From JACQFK01 sp964619955 (GTDB lineage: Bacteria; Planctomycetota; MHYJ01; JACPRB01), in the NCBI GenBank assembly GCA_964619955.1, contig CAZUJF010000033.1:1-60115 (forward strand): 60,115 nucleotides of DNA, written 5' to 3'. Positions 42,567-51,363 of this stretch are shown piece after piece; position 1 is the first letter of the stretch, and each line of letters starts with the position of its first letter. The position numbers and the translations under genes are program-made. Under the pieces are notes generated by a model that did no database searches, was not told the origin of the DNA, and saw nothing but the letters and a program-made list of their open reading frames with translations.

Positions 42567-44138
42567 TCAGGGACGGGAGCGCGCCCCCCGGCCCCGGACG
42601 TCGACGACTTGGACCGAGCGGACCTCGAGGCGGCCGTCGCGCACGCCGAGGCCGAGCAGGGAGGCGTCGCGCAGCGAGGCGCCGGCGGGGACGGCGGGGG
42701 TGGACCAGTCCGTGGTCCAATCCAGGACGTCCTTCCCGTCGAACCCGAGGCTCGCCCCGCCCTCGCGGACCCGGACGGTCGCCGTGTGGAAACGGCCCGC
42801 CTCGAGGCAGCGCGGCGCCTTCGAGGAGGCGTCGCCGCAGCGGAAGACCGTGTTGGCCTCCGCGCCGATCTGGATGACGAAGGGCCGGCCCGCGCGCGTC
42901 AGGTGCAGCAGCACCTCGTGCTGCCCCTTGAGAAGGCTGAAAACGATCCGGACGTCGTAGTCCGGCGCCGGGCGCCAGGGGATTTCGATCCGGGCCAGGC
43001 CCTCCGCCTCGCCGAGCAGGCCCGCGCCCTCGCGCTTCCAGGCGCCCGAGACGGCGTCCCGGGCCGGGTCCGCCAGAGGCAGCAGGTCTGCGGCCTTCGA
43101 CCAGTCCGTCGCGGCGGGGGCGCGGGGCAGCAGGGCGACCAGGCCGAGGCCCGCCAGCAGGAGGACCCCCGCGGAGATCCACAGGGCCGTCCGCCGCCGC
43201 GGCGCGGGCGCCGCCTCGGACGGCGGGAAGGCCCTCTTGATCCGCACGTCGGTGGCGTCGCCCAGCCAGGCCGCCAGCAGATCGGCGAAGGCGAGCGCAT
43301 CCTTCGGGCGGTCGTCGGGCAGCTTCGAGAGCGCCCGCATGCAGGCGGTTTCGACCGACTTGTCGAGGGTCGAGGCGGCCCATTCCGGCGAGACGGTCGA
43401 AGGGGTGGGGATCGCGTCCTGCACCACCCGCATCAGGGCCACGATCGTCATCTCGCCCGGGAAGGGCGGCTTGCCGGTGAGCATCTCGTACAGCATCGCG
43501 CCGAGCGAATAGACGTCCGTGCGCCGGTCGATCTTCTTGAGCCCCTGCGCCTGCTCGGGGCTCATGTAGGACGGCGTCCCGACCACCATGCCCGCGGAGG
43601 TCGAGGACTTCCCCGGATCGCTGCTGAAGTGCTTGGCCATGCCGAAGTCGGTGACGTAGGGCCGGCCCTGGGCGTCGATGAGGACGTTCTTGGGCTTGAG
43701 GTCCCGGTGCAGCACCCCGCCCTCGTGGGCGTGGTGCACCGCCCGGGCCACGTCGCGGAGCAGCTTGACCTGCGTGCGCAGCGAGGGCCGGCGCTCCCGG
43801 ATCCAGTCGGAGAGCGGCACCGCGCTGAGGAACTCCATCGCGATGTAGCGCCGGCCGTCCACGGCGCCCGCCTCGTACACCGTGACGATGTGCGGATGCT
43901 TTTCGAGGCGCGCGCACATCTGCGCCTCGCGGATGAAGTAGGCCTCCTCGAGCGCCGCGGCCTCGGCGCTTTCGTGGGCGCCGGGGATCATGAGCTTGAG
44001 GGCCACCTTGCGGTTGAGGCCCGGGTCGTGGGCCTCGTAGACGATGCCCATCGCCCCGCGGCCGAGCACGCGCACGAGCGTGTATTTGCCGAAGGGCCGG
44101 GGCAGGTCCCCCGAGATGACTCTGCCGGTGTCAGCCAC
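42567..44138 (-). CDS. Membrane Ser/Thr protein kinase with extracytoplasmic beta domain
   Basis: This 523-residue protein starts at GTG 44138. The kinase domain (about 18-275) has the glycine loop GRGAMG, catalytic K48 (VALKLM), HRDLKPKN, DFGMAKHF and APE-equivalent MSPEQA. One transmembrane helix (about 313-335) leads to an outer domain (about 345-510) with EVLLHLTRAGRPFVIQIG and LGFDGKDVLDWT, resembling concanavalin-like/DUF1080 folds. It may sense a glycan-like ligand. TACCGT ends eight bases before the GTG, suggesting leaderless transcription. A terminator separates it from the upstream TIM-barrel gene. Confidence 0.93.
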   Translation of the reverse strand: MADTGRVISGDLPRPFGKYTLVRVLGRGAMGIVYEAHDPGLNRKVALKLMIPGAHESAEAAALEEAYFIREAQMCARLEKHPHIVTVYEAGAVDGRRYIAMEFLSAVPLSDWIRERRPSLRTQVKLLRDVARAVHHAHEGGVLHRDLKPKNVLIDAQGRPYVTDFGMAKHFSSDPGKSSTSAGMVVGTPSYMSPEQAQGLKKIDRRTDVYSLGAMLYEMLTGKPPFPGEMTIVALMRVVQDAIPTPSTVSPEWAASTLDKSVETACMRALSKLPDDRPKDALAFADLLAAWLGDATDVRIKRAFPPSEAAPAPRRRTALWISAGVLLLAGLGLVALLPRAPAATDWSKAADLLPLADPARDAVSGAWKREGAGLLGEAEGLARIEIPWRPAPDYDVRIVFSLLKGQHEVLLHLTRAGRPFVIQIGAEANTVFRCGDASSKAPRCLEAGRFHTATVRVREGGASLGFDGKDVLDWTTDWSTPAVPAGASLRDASLLGLGVRDGRLEVRSVQVVDVRGRGARSRP

Positions 44139-44152
44139 TGCCGTAGACGGTA
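44139..44152 (-). promoter_or_regulatory. -10 element close to the kinase GTG start
   Basis: TACCGT (minus strand, 44147-44152) ends eight bases before GTG 44138. The terminator just upstream (44172-44216) makes an own promoter necessary. No good -35 was found. Confidence 0.4.
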
Positions 44153-44171
44153 GCGCGCGGAGCGCGGACGT

Positions 44172-44216
44172 GAAAGAGAAAAACGGGGGCGGGCCGGAGG
44201 ACCCGGCCCGCCCCCG
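44172..44216 (-). terminator. Intrinsic terminator of the TIM-barrel operon
   Basis: On the minus strand a perfect 14-bp GC stem (44184-44197 with 44203-44216) and 5-base loop is followed by TTTTTCTCTTTC. It begins 7 nt after the stop codon of the 44224-45465 gene. Confidence 0.9.
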
Positions 44217-44223
44217 GGAAGAA

Positions 44224-45465
44224 TCAGCTCCGGTACGCCTCGCGGCCGACGCCCTGGACCTTGATGCCCTGGCTCTCGATGACCTTCTGCAGGGCGGTCA
44301 TGTTCGCGGCGGCCTCGTCGATGGCGCGCGTGAACGCGATCGAACCCTGGAGCACGGGGGCCAGCTTCTTCGGATCCTGGATGCGCGCGTCCGGGTACTC
44401 GTGCTCGACGACGAGGTCGACGTTCGACACGCCGTTCTTGAACGAGAGCAGCTCGCGCGCGGCGAGCTGGTGGTCGAGCCAGTCGACCGTGCGGTTCTGC
44501 AGGTACGCGAGCGGGTCGTGCTTCGCCGTGCCGGGCAGCTCGTGCGTGCAGAGCACGACCTGCTTGAGCCACGCCGCCGACTGCTTGCGCACGTCCGGAT
44601 CGGGCTTGCCGCCCTTGCGGTCGCCGCGGTCGCAGGTCTGGCCGCCGTAGCCCCACTCGGCGATGCCCTTCGGGTTGGAGACCTGGCCCTTCACGTGGAA
44701 GCCGCCGATGAGGAAGTTGTAGCCCTGGTCCTTGAGGAACTGGAAGAGGTCCCGGGTGTTCTGCCCCATCAGGATCGCGTGCGAGGGGTCGTAGTGGATC
44801 CGGAACGCGTCGCCGACCTTGTGCTTCTCGGCGATCTTGTGGAGGCGGATCCACATGCCCGGCGTGTAGGCGATGTTGTTGTGCCAGTTGTCCGTGGTGT
44901 TCCAGCCCGGCATCGGGCACTGCTCGACGCGGTACTCGAGCCCGCGCTCCTTCGCCGCCTTCAGCAGCGGCACGAAGAGCTTCTCGAAGGCCTCGAGGTT
45001 CTGGTCCATGTCGAGCTCGACGTCGCGGCCGACGAAGCCGCAGACCGCCTTGACGCCGAGCGCGACGGCGGCGTCCATGATCTTGACCATCCAGTCGTGC
45101 TTCACCTTGCGCAGCTTCGCGTCGCCGATGAGCATGTTGTCGAAGTAGCCGATGTCGGAGAACGCGACGCCGGAGGCCTTCAGCGCCGACTCGATGCGCT
45201 TCACGCGGCTCTTGTCGAGCGGCTTGAGCACGTTGAGGTGGTCGGCGACGGGGTCGAGCATCGCCTCGGGCGGGATGTCCGCCAGCTCCTCCGGCAGCGC
45301 GGAGGAGATCTGCAGGCGCTTCACGCCGATCTTCGGCGCGAACGCGATCCAGTCCTCGACGGCGAGATCCGGGTCCTTCCGCCGCTTGTCGCGGGGGGTG
45401 AGCTCCTGGAACGCGGCCGTCAGCACGCTCAACTGCATGTACTCGGGCTTGAACTCCTTGCTCAT
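44224..45465 (-). CDS. Sugar phosphate isomerase/epimerase-like TIM barrel
   Basis: This 413-residue protein starts at ATG 45465 (CGGAGA upstream). It shows the AP-endonuclease-2-like TIM barrel with metal-ligand segments FVGRDVELDMDQN, YRVEQCPMPGWNTTDNWH, FRIHYDPSHAILMGQ, FLIGGFHVKGQVS and DLVVEHEYPDARIQDP. Glu, Asp/His and Glu ligands of a divalent metal are plausible. It is long for the family and lacks a signal peptide. It is 38 bp downstream of a second TIM-barrel gene, so both probably act on the same sugar. It ends at a strong terminator. Confidence 0.92.
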   Translation of the reverse strand: MSKEFKPEYMQLSVLTAAFQELTPRDKRRKDPDLAVEDWIAFAPKIGVKRLQISSALPEELADIPPEAMLDPVADHLNVLKPLDKSRVKRIESALKASGVAFSDIGYFDNMLIGDAKLRKVKHDWMVKIMDAAVALGVKAVCGFVGRDVELDMDQNLEAFEKLFVPLLKAAKERGLEYRVEQCPMPGWNTTDNWHNNIAYTPGMWIRLHKIAEKHKVGDAFRIHYDPSHAILMGQNTRDLFQFLKDQGYNFLIGGFHVKGQVSNPKGIAEWGYGGQTCDRGDRKGGKPDPDVRKQSAAWLKQVVLCTHELPGTAKHDPLAYLQNRTVDWLDHQLAARELLSFKNGVSNVDLVVEHEYPDARIQDPKKLAPVLQGSIAFTRAIDEAAANMTALQKVIESQGIKVQGVGREAYRS

Positions 45466-45503
45466 GGCTTCGTCTCCGTTCTCCGGGTTTCGATGTCCGT
45501 GAA

Positions 45504-46499
45504 TCAATATTTCTGGAAGGCCGAGTCGAAGGCCGTCGTCGCCGGCGCGAAATTGAAGCGGCGCACCGTCTCGATCGAATCCTTGACGCCCTTGATGCGG
45601 TCCATGCCCGAGTCCTCCCATTCGATGGAGAGCGGGCCCTGGTAGCCGATGTGGTTGAGCGCGCGCATCATCTTCCCCCAGGGCACGTCGCCGTAGCCGA
45701 CGGTGACGAAGTCCCAGCCCCGCCGGGGATCGCCGAAGTCGAGGTGGGAGGAGAGGATGGAGTTCCGCCCCGTCAGGTTGACCTTCGAGTCCTTCATGTG
45801 CACGTGGTAGATGCGGTCCGGGAACTCGAGGATGAACTCGTCGGGGTTGAGGAACTGGTGGGTGAAGTGGCTGGGGTCGAGGTTGATGCCGAAGGCGGGG
45901 TGCCGGTTCACCGCCTTGAGCGCCCGCTGCGTGGTGTAGAGGTCGTACGCGATTTCCGTGGGATGGACCTCGAGGCCGAAACGGATCCCCAGCGACTGGT
46001 ATTCGTCGAGGATCGGCGTGAAGCGCGTTGCGAAGTCCTTGTAGCCCGCCTCGATCTCGGCCTGCGAGGTCGGCGGGAAGAAGTAGAGCTTGTGCCAGAC
46101 CGAGGAGCCCGTGAAGCCGTTGACGATGGAGACGCCGAGTTTCTTCGCGGCCTTGCCGGCGCCGATGAGCCACTGGGCGGCGCGGCGGCGCACGCCCTCG
46201 GGATCGCCGTCGCCCCACACGGCGGGGGAGACGATGGACTTGTGGCGCGCGTCGATGGGGTCGCAGACGCACTGGCCCACGAGGTGCACGTCGATGGCCC
46301 AGCACTTCAGCTTGTGCTTCGCGAGCAGGTCCTTCACGGACTGGACGTAGGTCTCGTCCTTGAGCGCGCGCTCGACGTCGTAGTGGCCCCAGGTGTTGAG
46401 CTCGAGGCCGTCGAGGCCCCACTCCTGGGCGAGCGCGCACATCTTCTCGAGCGGGAGGTCGGCCCACTGGCCGGTGCAGAGCGTGATCGGACGTGTCAC
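45504..46499 (-). CDS. Sugar phosphate isomerase/epimerase-like TIM barrel
   Basis: From GTG 46499 the protein has 331 residues. GGGAGGGA about 7 nt upstream supports this start over an in-frame extension to 46586. Signature segments are LCTGQWADLPLEKMCALAQEW, GLDGLELNTWGHYD, IRFGLEVHPTEIAYDL, FGINLDPSHFTHQF, YHVHMKDSKV and LSIEWEDSGMDR. The Glu, Asp-x-x-His, His and Glu ligands fit the family's metal site. It is first in the two-gene operon. TATACT further upstream may be its -10. Confidence 0.93.
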   Translation of the reverse strand: MTRPITLCTGQWADLPLEKMCALAQEWGLDGLELNTWGHYDVERALKDETYVQSVKDLLAKHKLKCWAIDVHLVGQCVCDPIDARHKSIVSPAVWGDGDPEGVRRRAAQWLIGAGKAAKKLGVSIVNGFTGSSVWHKLYFFPPTSQAEIEAGYKDFATRFTPILDEYQSLGIRFGLEVHPTEIAYDLYTTQRALKAVNRHPAFGINLDPSHFTHQFLNPDEFILEFPDRIYHVHMKDSKVNLTGRNSILSSHLDFGDPRRGWDFVTVGYGDVPWGKMMRALNHIGYQGPLSIEWEDSGMDRIKGVKDSIETVRRFNFAPATTAFDSAFQKY

Positions 46500-46662
46500 T
46501 AGAATTCCCTCCCTGATACCCCCGGTCCCCGGACCGAAAGGCGAGTATAGGGGGGGCGGGGGGGCTGTCAAGGAAATCGCCCCCACGACCCCCCGATGCG
46601 CTGGCTCATGCCGAGCCTCCTGCGTCGACCGTGGCCGGGGCGTTCCAGGCGGCGTTCCTGGT

Positions 46663-49236
46663 TCATTTGAGCGATCGCAGATACGCGAGCAGGTCGCGGA
46701 ACTCGTCGTCCGAGAGCGCCCGCTCGAGGCCCTCGGGCATCACCGACTTCTCGGCCCGCTTGAGCTCCCGGATTCCGGAACGGTTCAGGCGGGTTTCGGC
46801 GCCGCTCGCGTCGCGGAGCAGGATCGAGTCGGCGCTCTGGGCGGCGATCACGCCCGTGCGCACGTCGCCGTCGCGGGTGAGCACGAGGTACGCGTCGTAG
46901 CCCTGCGCGAACGTGGAGCTGGGGAGCAGGATGGACTCCAGCAGATCCCGTCCCGCGCGGATCTCCCCGATCTTCGTGAGGTCGGGGCCGACGCGCCCGC
47001 CCTGGGCGCCCACCGCGTGACAGCCGCCGCAGGCGACCTTCTTCCCGAAGAAGACCTCGCGGCCCTTCAGTGGGTCGCCGCCGCTCAACAGCGGCTCGTA
47101 GCGGGTCAGCCGCGCCTTCGCCTCGTCCCCCGCCCGCTCGATCAGGGTCCGCGCGTCCGCGGGAAGCCGGGCGAGGAGCGTTCCGAGCTCGGCCGCGGAG
47201 GGACGCCATCCCGCGCGGACGGCTTCGGCGGCCGCCTCGAGGGCGGGCCCCTCCGCCTTCTTCAGCGCCGGCAGGAAGAGCGAGGGGGAGACGAGGCCGT
47301 CGCCGCGGACGGCCTGCAGCAGCCGGGCGAGTTCGGCGTCGGAGAGCGGGAGCCGGGCGAGGGTTTCCGCCGCCGCGAGCCGCGCCGTCGCCGCTCCTCC
47401 CACGGCGGCCTGGGCGAACAGGAAGTCGAGCGAGTCCGGCGGGCGCCGCACGGCCACGGCCCGCAGGGCGTCGAGGCGCAGCGCGTCGGGCTGGGCGGCG
47501 TCGCCGGCCAGCGCGGCGAGCGCCTCATCCAGCTCCCGGAAACCCAGCGTCGCGACGGCCCGCACGGCCGCGTGCCGGACGCCCGGATCCTCGTGGGCGA
47601 GGGCGGCGCGCAGCGTGGACGGTGGTTTGGCGATCGAGGACGACGCGAGCGTTTCGAGGAGCTGGATCCGGAGCGGCGCGGGACCGCGGCCGAGGGCGTC
47701 GCCGAGGGCCTCCTGGACGTCGGGCTGGGACTGGAAGGCGAGGATCAGGCCGCGGAGCGCCTCGGGCTCGGCGGGGCTCTCGATCCGGCTCCGGATCAGC
47801 CGGAGCGCGGCGGGGGCCCAGTCGCGGTGCGCCTGCAGGATCTCCAGGGCGGTCTTGCGCAGCTCGGGATCGGCGGCGCCCGCCTGGGCCGCGACGAGTT
47901 CCGGGCTCAGGAGTCCGCGGCTTTCGAGCACGATCAACGCGGCGCGGCGGATGCGGGGAGACTCGTCCCGCAGAGCCGTCTCCAGGGCCGGCGTCGTCGC
48001 GAGGCGTCCGAGCTTGAGGATGAGGCTGTGCTCGAGATGGGCGTCCGCCCCGTCGAGGGCGGCCAGGAGTTCGGGGACGGATTCGGCGCGGACGACGGGG
48101 GCCGTCGCCGCGGGCGCGGGAGTCCCGCCCGGCGCGGGCCCCGTCCAGGACACCCGCCAGATGCCGCCCCGGGCCTCCGAGGCGCGGATCTTCCCGGTGG
48201 GGCAGTGCTGCGTGTACCACGCGCCGCTGTCGAGGACGAGCAGGCTGCCGTCGGGCGCCTCCAGCACGTCGCTCGGATGGAAGTCGGGGTGCTCGCTCGT
48301 GACGAAGTCCTGCGTCTCCGCGCCGTACGTCGAGCCGCGCCGGACCAGCTCATGGCGGCTGATCTTGCGGGCGTTGAACTGGGCGGCGAAGAGCCGTCCG
48401 CGGGCGTCCGCCGGGAACGCCGTGCCCTCGTAGCGGCAGAGGCCCGAGAAGGCGACGGCGGGGAAGAGCGCCACGGCGGGCAGGACGCGGCCGGTCCAGG
48501 GATGGACCGTGCCCTCGTCGGGGGCGTAGGGGAAGCGGGCGCCTTCGAGGAGGTGGACGAGGGCGTCCCGGATTCCGGCCGCGGGTTTCTGGTACCAGTT
48601 GCAGGTGCCGACGATGTCGCCGCCCGGCAGGAAGGCGACCTCGACGAGATTCTCGAAGCCGCGGGAGATCACCTGGGGTTCGGAGCCGTCCGGACGGCAG
48701 CGGAGCAGCGCGCCGCTCGTGCCGCGCAGCACGGAGCCGTCGGCGCGCTTCAGGGCGTAGCCGTCGGGCTGGCCCGTGGTCATGTAGAGCCAGCCGTCGG
48801 GTCCGAAGATCAGCCCGTGCAGGGAGCCGTTGTCCCGATGTCCGAAGCCCGTGAGGATCACGCTGCGGGTTTCGGCGCGGCCGTCGCCGTCGCGGTCCTC
48901 CAGGACGGCCAGGTCCGGCGGATCGGCGACGTAGAGCTTTCCGTCCCGCCAGGCGAGCCCCATCGACGGGGTTAGTCCCTCGGCGAAGACCCCGGAGTGC
49001 TCGAAAATGCCGTCGCCGTCGCGGTCCTCGAAGCGCCGCACCCGGCAGCCGCGCACGAGCTTCTGTAGCTCGAGGTAGAGGTCGCCCCCGGAGGACTCGG
49101 TGACGTAGAGGCGGCCGCGTTCGTCGAGGCAGGCGAACATGGGGAAGCGGGTCTCGGCGGCCTTGCGGATCCCGTAGCCTTCGGGGACGCGCGGGTCCTG
49201 GAGGGCGAGCAGGAGGGCGAACGCGGGCAGGCCCAT
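46663..49236 (-). CDS. PVC-type membrane-bound dehydrogenase: propeller, HEAT repeats, cytochrome c
   Basis: This 857-residue exported protein has a signal peptide (MGLPAFALLLALQDP), a glucose-dehydrogenase-like propeller (about 20-370: ACLDERGRLYVTESSGGDLY, DFHPSDVLEAPDGSLLVLDSG), HEAT repeats (about 385-720) and a C-terminal cytochrome with CGGCH in ACGGCHAVGAQGGRVGPDL. It has the same plan as 26232-29162 but is shorter. TATAGT (minus strand) lies in the 75-bp gap to the divergent DUF3500 gene and partly overlaps that gene's own -10. Its substrate is unknown. Confidence 0.93.
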   Translation of the reverse strand: MGLPAFALLLALQDPRVPEGYGIRKAAETRFPMFACLDERGRLYVTESSGGDLYLELQKLVRGCRVRRFEDRDGDGIFEHSGVFAEGLTPSMGLAWRDGKLYVADPPDLAVLEDRDGDGRAETRSVILTGFGHRDNGSLHGLIFGPDGWLYMTTGQPDGYALKRADGSVLRGTSGALLRCRPDGSEPQVISRGFENLVEVAFLPGGDIVGTCNWYQKPAAGIRDALVHLLEGARFPYAPDEGTVHPWTGRVLPAVALFPAVAFSGLCRYEGTAFPADARGRLFAAQFNARKISRHELVRRGSTYGAETQDFVTSEHPDFHPSDVLEAPDGSLLVLDSGAWYTQHCPTGKIRASEARGGIWRVSWTGPAPGGTPAPAATAPVVRAESVPELLAALDGADAHLEHSLILKLGRLATTPALETALRDESPRIRRAALIVLESRGLLSPELVAAQAGAADPELRKTALEILQAHRDWAPAALRLIRSRIESPAEPEALRGLILAFQSQPDVQEALGDALGRGPAPLRIQLLETLASSSIAKPPSTLRAALAHEDPGVRHAAVRAVATLGFRELDEALAALAGDAAQPDALRLDALRAVAVRRPPDSLDFLFAQAAVGGAATARLAAAETLARLPLSDAELARLLQAVRGDGLVSPSLFLPALKKAEGPALEAAAEAVRAGWRPSAAELGTLLARLPADARTLIERAGDEAKARLTRYEPLLSGGDPLKGREVFFGKKVACGGCHAVGAQGGRVGPDLTKIGEIRAGRDLLESILLPSSTFAQGYDAYLVLTRDGDVRTGVIAAQSADSILLRDASGAETRLNRSGIRELKRAEKSVMPEGLERALSDDEFRDLLAYLRSLK

Positions 49237-49311
49237 GCGAAGACCTCACTTGTTTCCGGGGAGCGAGCGTACTATATCCCGGTGAGTGTTCCGGCCATGA
49301 GGAGGCATTTC

Positions 49312-50301
49312 ATGAAATCGAAGACGCAGGCCTGTCCCGATTGCGGTCCCGCGCTTTCCCGCCGCACGTTCCTGGGGGCGGCGGCCGGCACGGCCGCGGC
49401 GCTCGGCCTGGGCTTGGGTCCCGTCGGGGCGTCCTCCTGGCGCCCGCAGGGGAAGCCCGAGGACATCCTCAAGGACCTCTACAAGTCGCTGAAGCCCGAG
49501 CAGAAGGAGAAGGTCTGCTTCGGCTGGGACAACCCGCTGCGGCAGAAGGTGTCGAACAACTGGGAGATCGTCCCCCAGCAGATCGGCAAGTTCTACACCG
49601 GCGAGCAGCAGACGATGATGAAGGACATGTTCCGCGGCCTCGTGAGCGAGGACGGTTACGGCCGCTTCGAACGGCAGATGAAGGAGGACTACAACGGCTT
49701 CGAGAGCTACCACCCCGCGATCTTCGGGGACCCCGGCACGGACAGGTTCGAGTGGGTCCTGACCGGACGGCACCTGACGATCCGCTGCGACGGCAACACG
49801 CAGGAGAACGTCGCCTTCGGCGGCCCGATCTTCTACGGCCATGCGTCGGGGAACTTCAACGAAAAGGCGGACCACGCCGGGAACGTCTTCTGGAGCCAGG
49901 GGATCGCCGCGAACAAGGTCTTCGCCGCGCTGGACGGCAAACAGCAGGAGAAGGCGCTGCTGGCGAAGTCGCCGCCGGACGACGAGAAGTCCATCAAGAT
50001 CAAGAAAGAGGGCCCCTGGAACGGCCTGTCCGTGGGCGAGATGAGCGCGGACCAGAAGGGCGCGGTCGAGGGCCTCATGAAGGAGCTGCTCTCGCCCTAT
50101 CGCGCGAGCGACGTCGAGGAGGCCCTGGCCTTCATCAAGGAGGGCGGCGGCCTCGACAAGCTGCATCTGGGGTTCTACCAGGACGGCGACATCGGCGCCG
50201 ACCGGGTCTGGGACCGCTGGAAGCTGGAAGGGCCGACGCTGAGCTGGTACTTCCGCGGTTCGCCCCACGTGCACACGTGGGTGAACATCGGCCGGGCGTA
50301 G
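49312..50301 (+). CDS. DUF3500 family protein with Tat signal
   Basis: The protein has 329 residues from ATG 49312. A Tat signal (SRRTFLGAAAGTAAALGLGL) follows a CPDCG pair. The mature part fits DUF3500: FGWDNPLRQKVSNNWEIVP, LTGRHLTIRCDGNTQ, FGGPIFYGHASG and GPTLSWYFRGSPHVHTWVNI. The family is exported and uncharacterised. GAGGAGG six bases upstream supports this start. GTG 49282 and ATG 49297 are in frame, and GTG 49282 lies six bases after TACTAT, so a leaderless longer form is also possible. Confidence 0.9.
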   Translation: MKSKTQACPDCGPALSRRTFLGAAAGTAAALGLGLGPVGASSWRPQGKPEDILKDLYKSLKPEQKEKVCFGWDNPLRQKVSNNWEIVPQQIGKFYTGEQQTMMKDMFRGLVSEDGYGRFERQMKEDYNGFESYHPAIFGDPGTDRFEWVLTGRHLTIRCDGNTQENVAFGGPIFYGHASGNFNEKADHAGNVFWSQGIAANKVFAALDGKQQEKALLAKSPPDDEKSIKIKKEGPWNGLSVGEMSADQKGAVEGLMKELLSPYRASDVEEALAFIKEGGGLDKLHLGFYQDGDIGADRVWDRWKLEGPTLSWYFRGSPHVHTWVNIGRA

Positions 50302-50362
50302 GGCGGCCGATCCCCCTTCAGCTGCGGCGGCCTCCGGGCCGAAGTAGAAGAGGAGGAGGATC

Positions 50363-51280
50363 ATGTCCGACCCGCATCCGGAGCTCGTCGAAGAGCTGCT
50401 GCTCGCCGAGGAATCCCGGCAGACGCTGGGGGCGCTCGGGATGCGTCTGGAGATGTGGGAGGCCCTCCGCCTGGCCCGCACGGAAGGCGAGGCGCTGCGC
50501 CGCGAGGTCGAGCGCCTCGAGAAGCAGCGCCAGCAGGGGCGCTCGCCCGGCGTCGGGGGGATCATCCAGGACGCGGCCCAGCGCAACCGCGTCTCGATGT
50601 ACCGCCGCGCGCAGGCGCTGGAAGACATGGTCCGCAATTCGGGGATCGCGCTCGACGCCCGGCGCAGCGGGACCCTGGTCGCGCTGCTGCTCAACGGCGG
50701 CGCCTCGCCGCTGATGGCGGAATGGGAGCTCCGGGCCTGGGTCGACCGCACGGAGGCGGCCCTCATCGAACTGAAACGGCGCCAGACGGCGGGCCCGCTG
50801 CCGGCGCCTCCGGGGCTGGACCCGGAACTGCTCGAGGATCTGCGGGCCGCGGACCGCTTCATCGCGCACCAGGACAAGAAGGCGCCGAAGATCGAGCTCT
50901 GGGAGGTCTTCGTCCTCGCCATGAAGGACCGCGCCTCGGCGGGAAAGGCGGCGGACCGCCTGCGCCGCGGGGCGCCCCCCGACGACCTGAACGCCGACCT
51001 CATCACGTTCCTCGAGCGCATCCTCGAGGTACGGGCGAAGGAGGGTCTGCTGGCGCGCGGGCTGCGGGACTACGTCGCGAAGCTCCAGATCGGCCGCTAC
51101 AACCGGGATCTCATGGAGCTGGCGATGGCGTTCACGATGGCGCATCCCGAGGCGCATTCGCGGATCGGGCAGTGGCTGGAGATGCCGGAGCACTTCAAGC
51201 GCGAGGCGGCGATCCGCTACGAGGGCGTCATCGGCAAGGCGCAGAAGTACCAGCAGGCGCTGCGCGCGGTCGCATCTTAA
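50363..51280 (+). CDS. Orphan helical protein
   Basis: This 305-residue protein begins at ATG 50363 behind a strong AGGAGGAGG ribosome site. It is predicted mostly alpha-helical and charged, with a coiled-coil-like stretch (RTEGEALRREVERLEKQRQQ). No signal, membrane segment or catalytic motif is visible. NGGASPLMAEWELRAWVDRT and AMAFTMAHPEAHSRIGQWLE are distinctive phrases. It lies 61 bp after the DUF3500 gene and 83 bp before the nuclease gene, all on plus. No family is recognised. Confidence 0.8.
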   Translation: MSDPHPELVEELLLAEESRQTLGALGMRLEMWEALRLARTEGEALRREVERLEKQRQQGRSPGVGGIIQDAAQRNRVSMYRRAQALEDMVRNSGIALDARRSGTLVALLLNGGASPLMAEWELRAWVDRTEAALIELKRRQTAGPLPAPPGLDPELLEDLRAADRFIAHQDKKAPKIELWEVFVLAMKDRASAGKAADRLRRGAPPDDLNADLITFLERILEVRAKEGLLARGLRDYVAKLQIGRYNRDLMELAMAFTMAHPEAHSRIGQWLEMPEHFKREAAIRYEGVIGKAQKYQQALRAVAS

Positions 51281-51285
51281 GAGAC

Positions 51286-51312
51286 GGTAGCAGGTAGCTG
51301 GTAGCTGGTAGA
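51286..51312 (+). repeat. Short heptanucleotide tandem repeat
   Basis: Nearly four units of GGTAGCT follow the stop codon of the helical orphan. It is the third heptamer-type array in the window, after the two arms at 41467-41517. Confidence 0.6.
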
Positions 51313-51363
51313 CGGAAGCCGCGGTTTCTGGACAAGTCCGCCGTTTCCTGAGTGAATGGGCGC

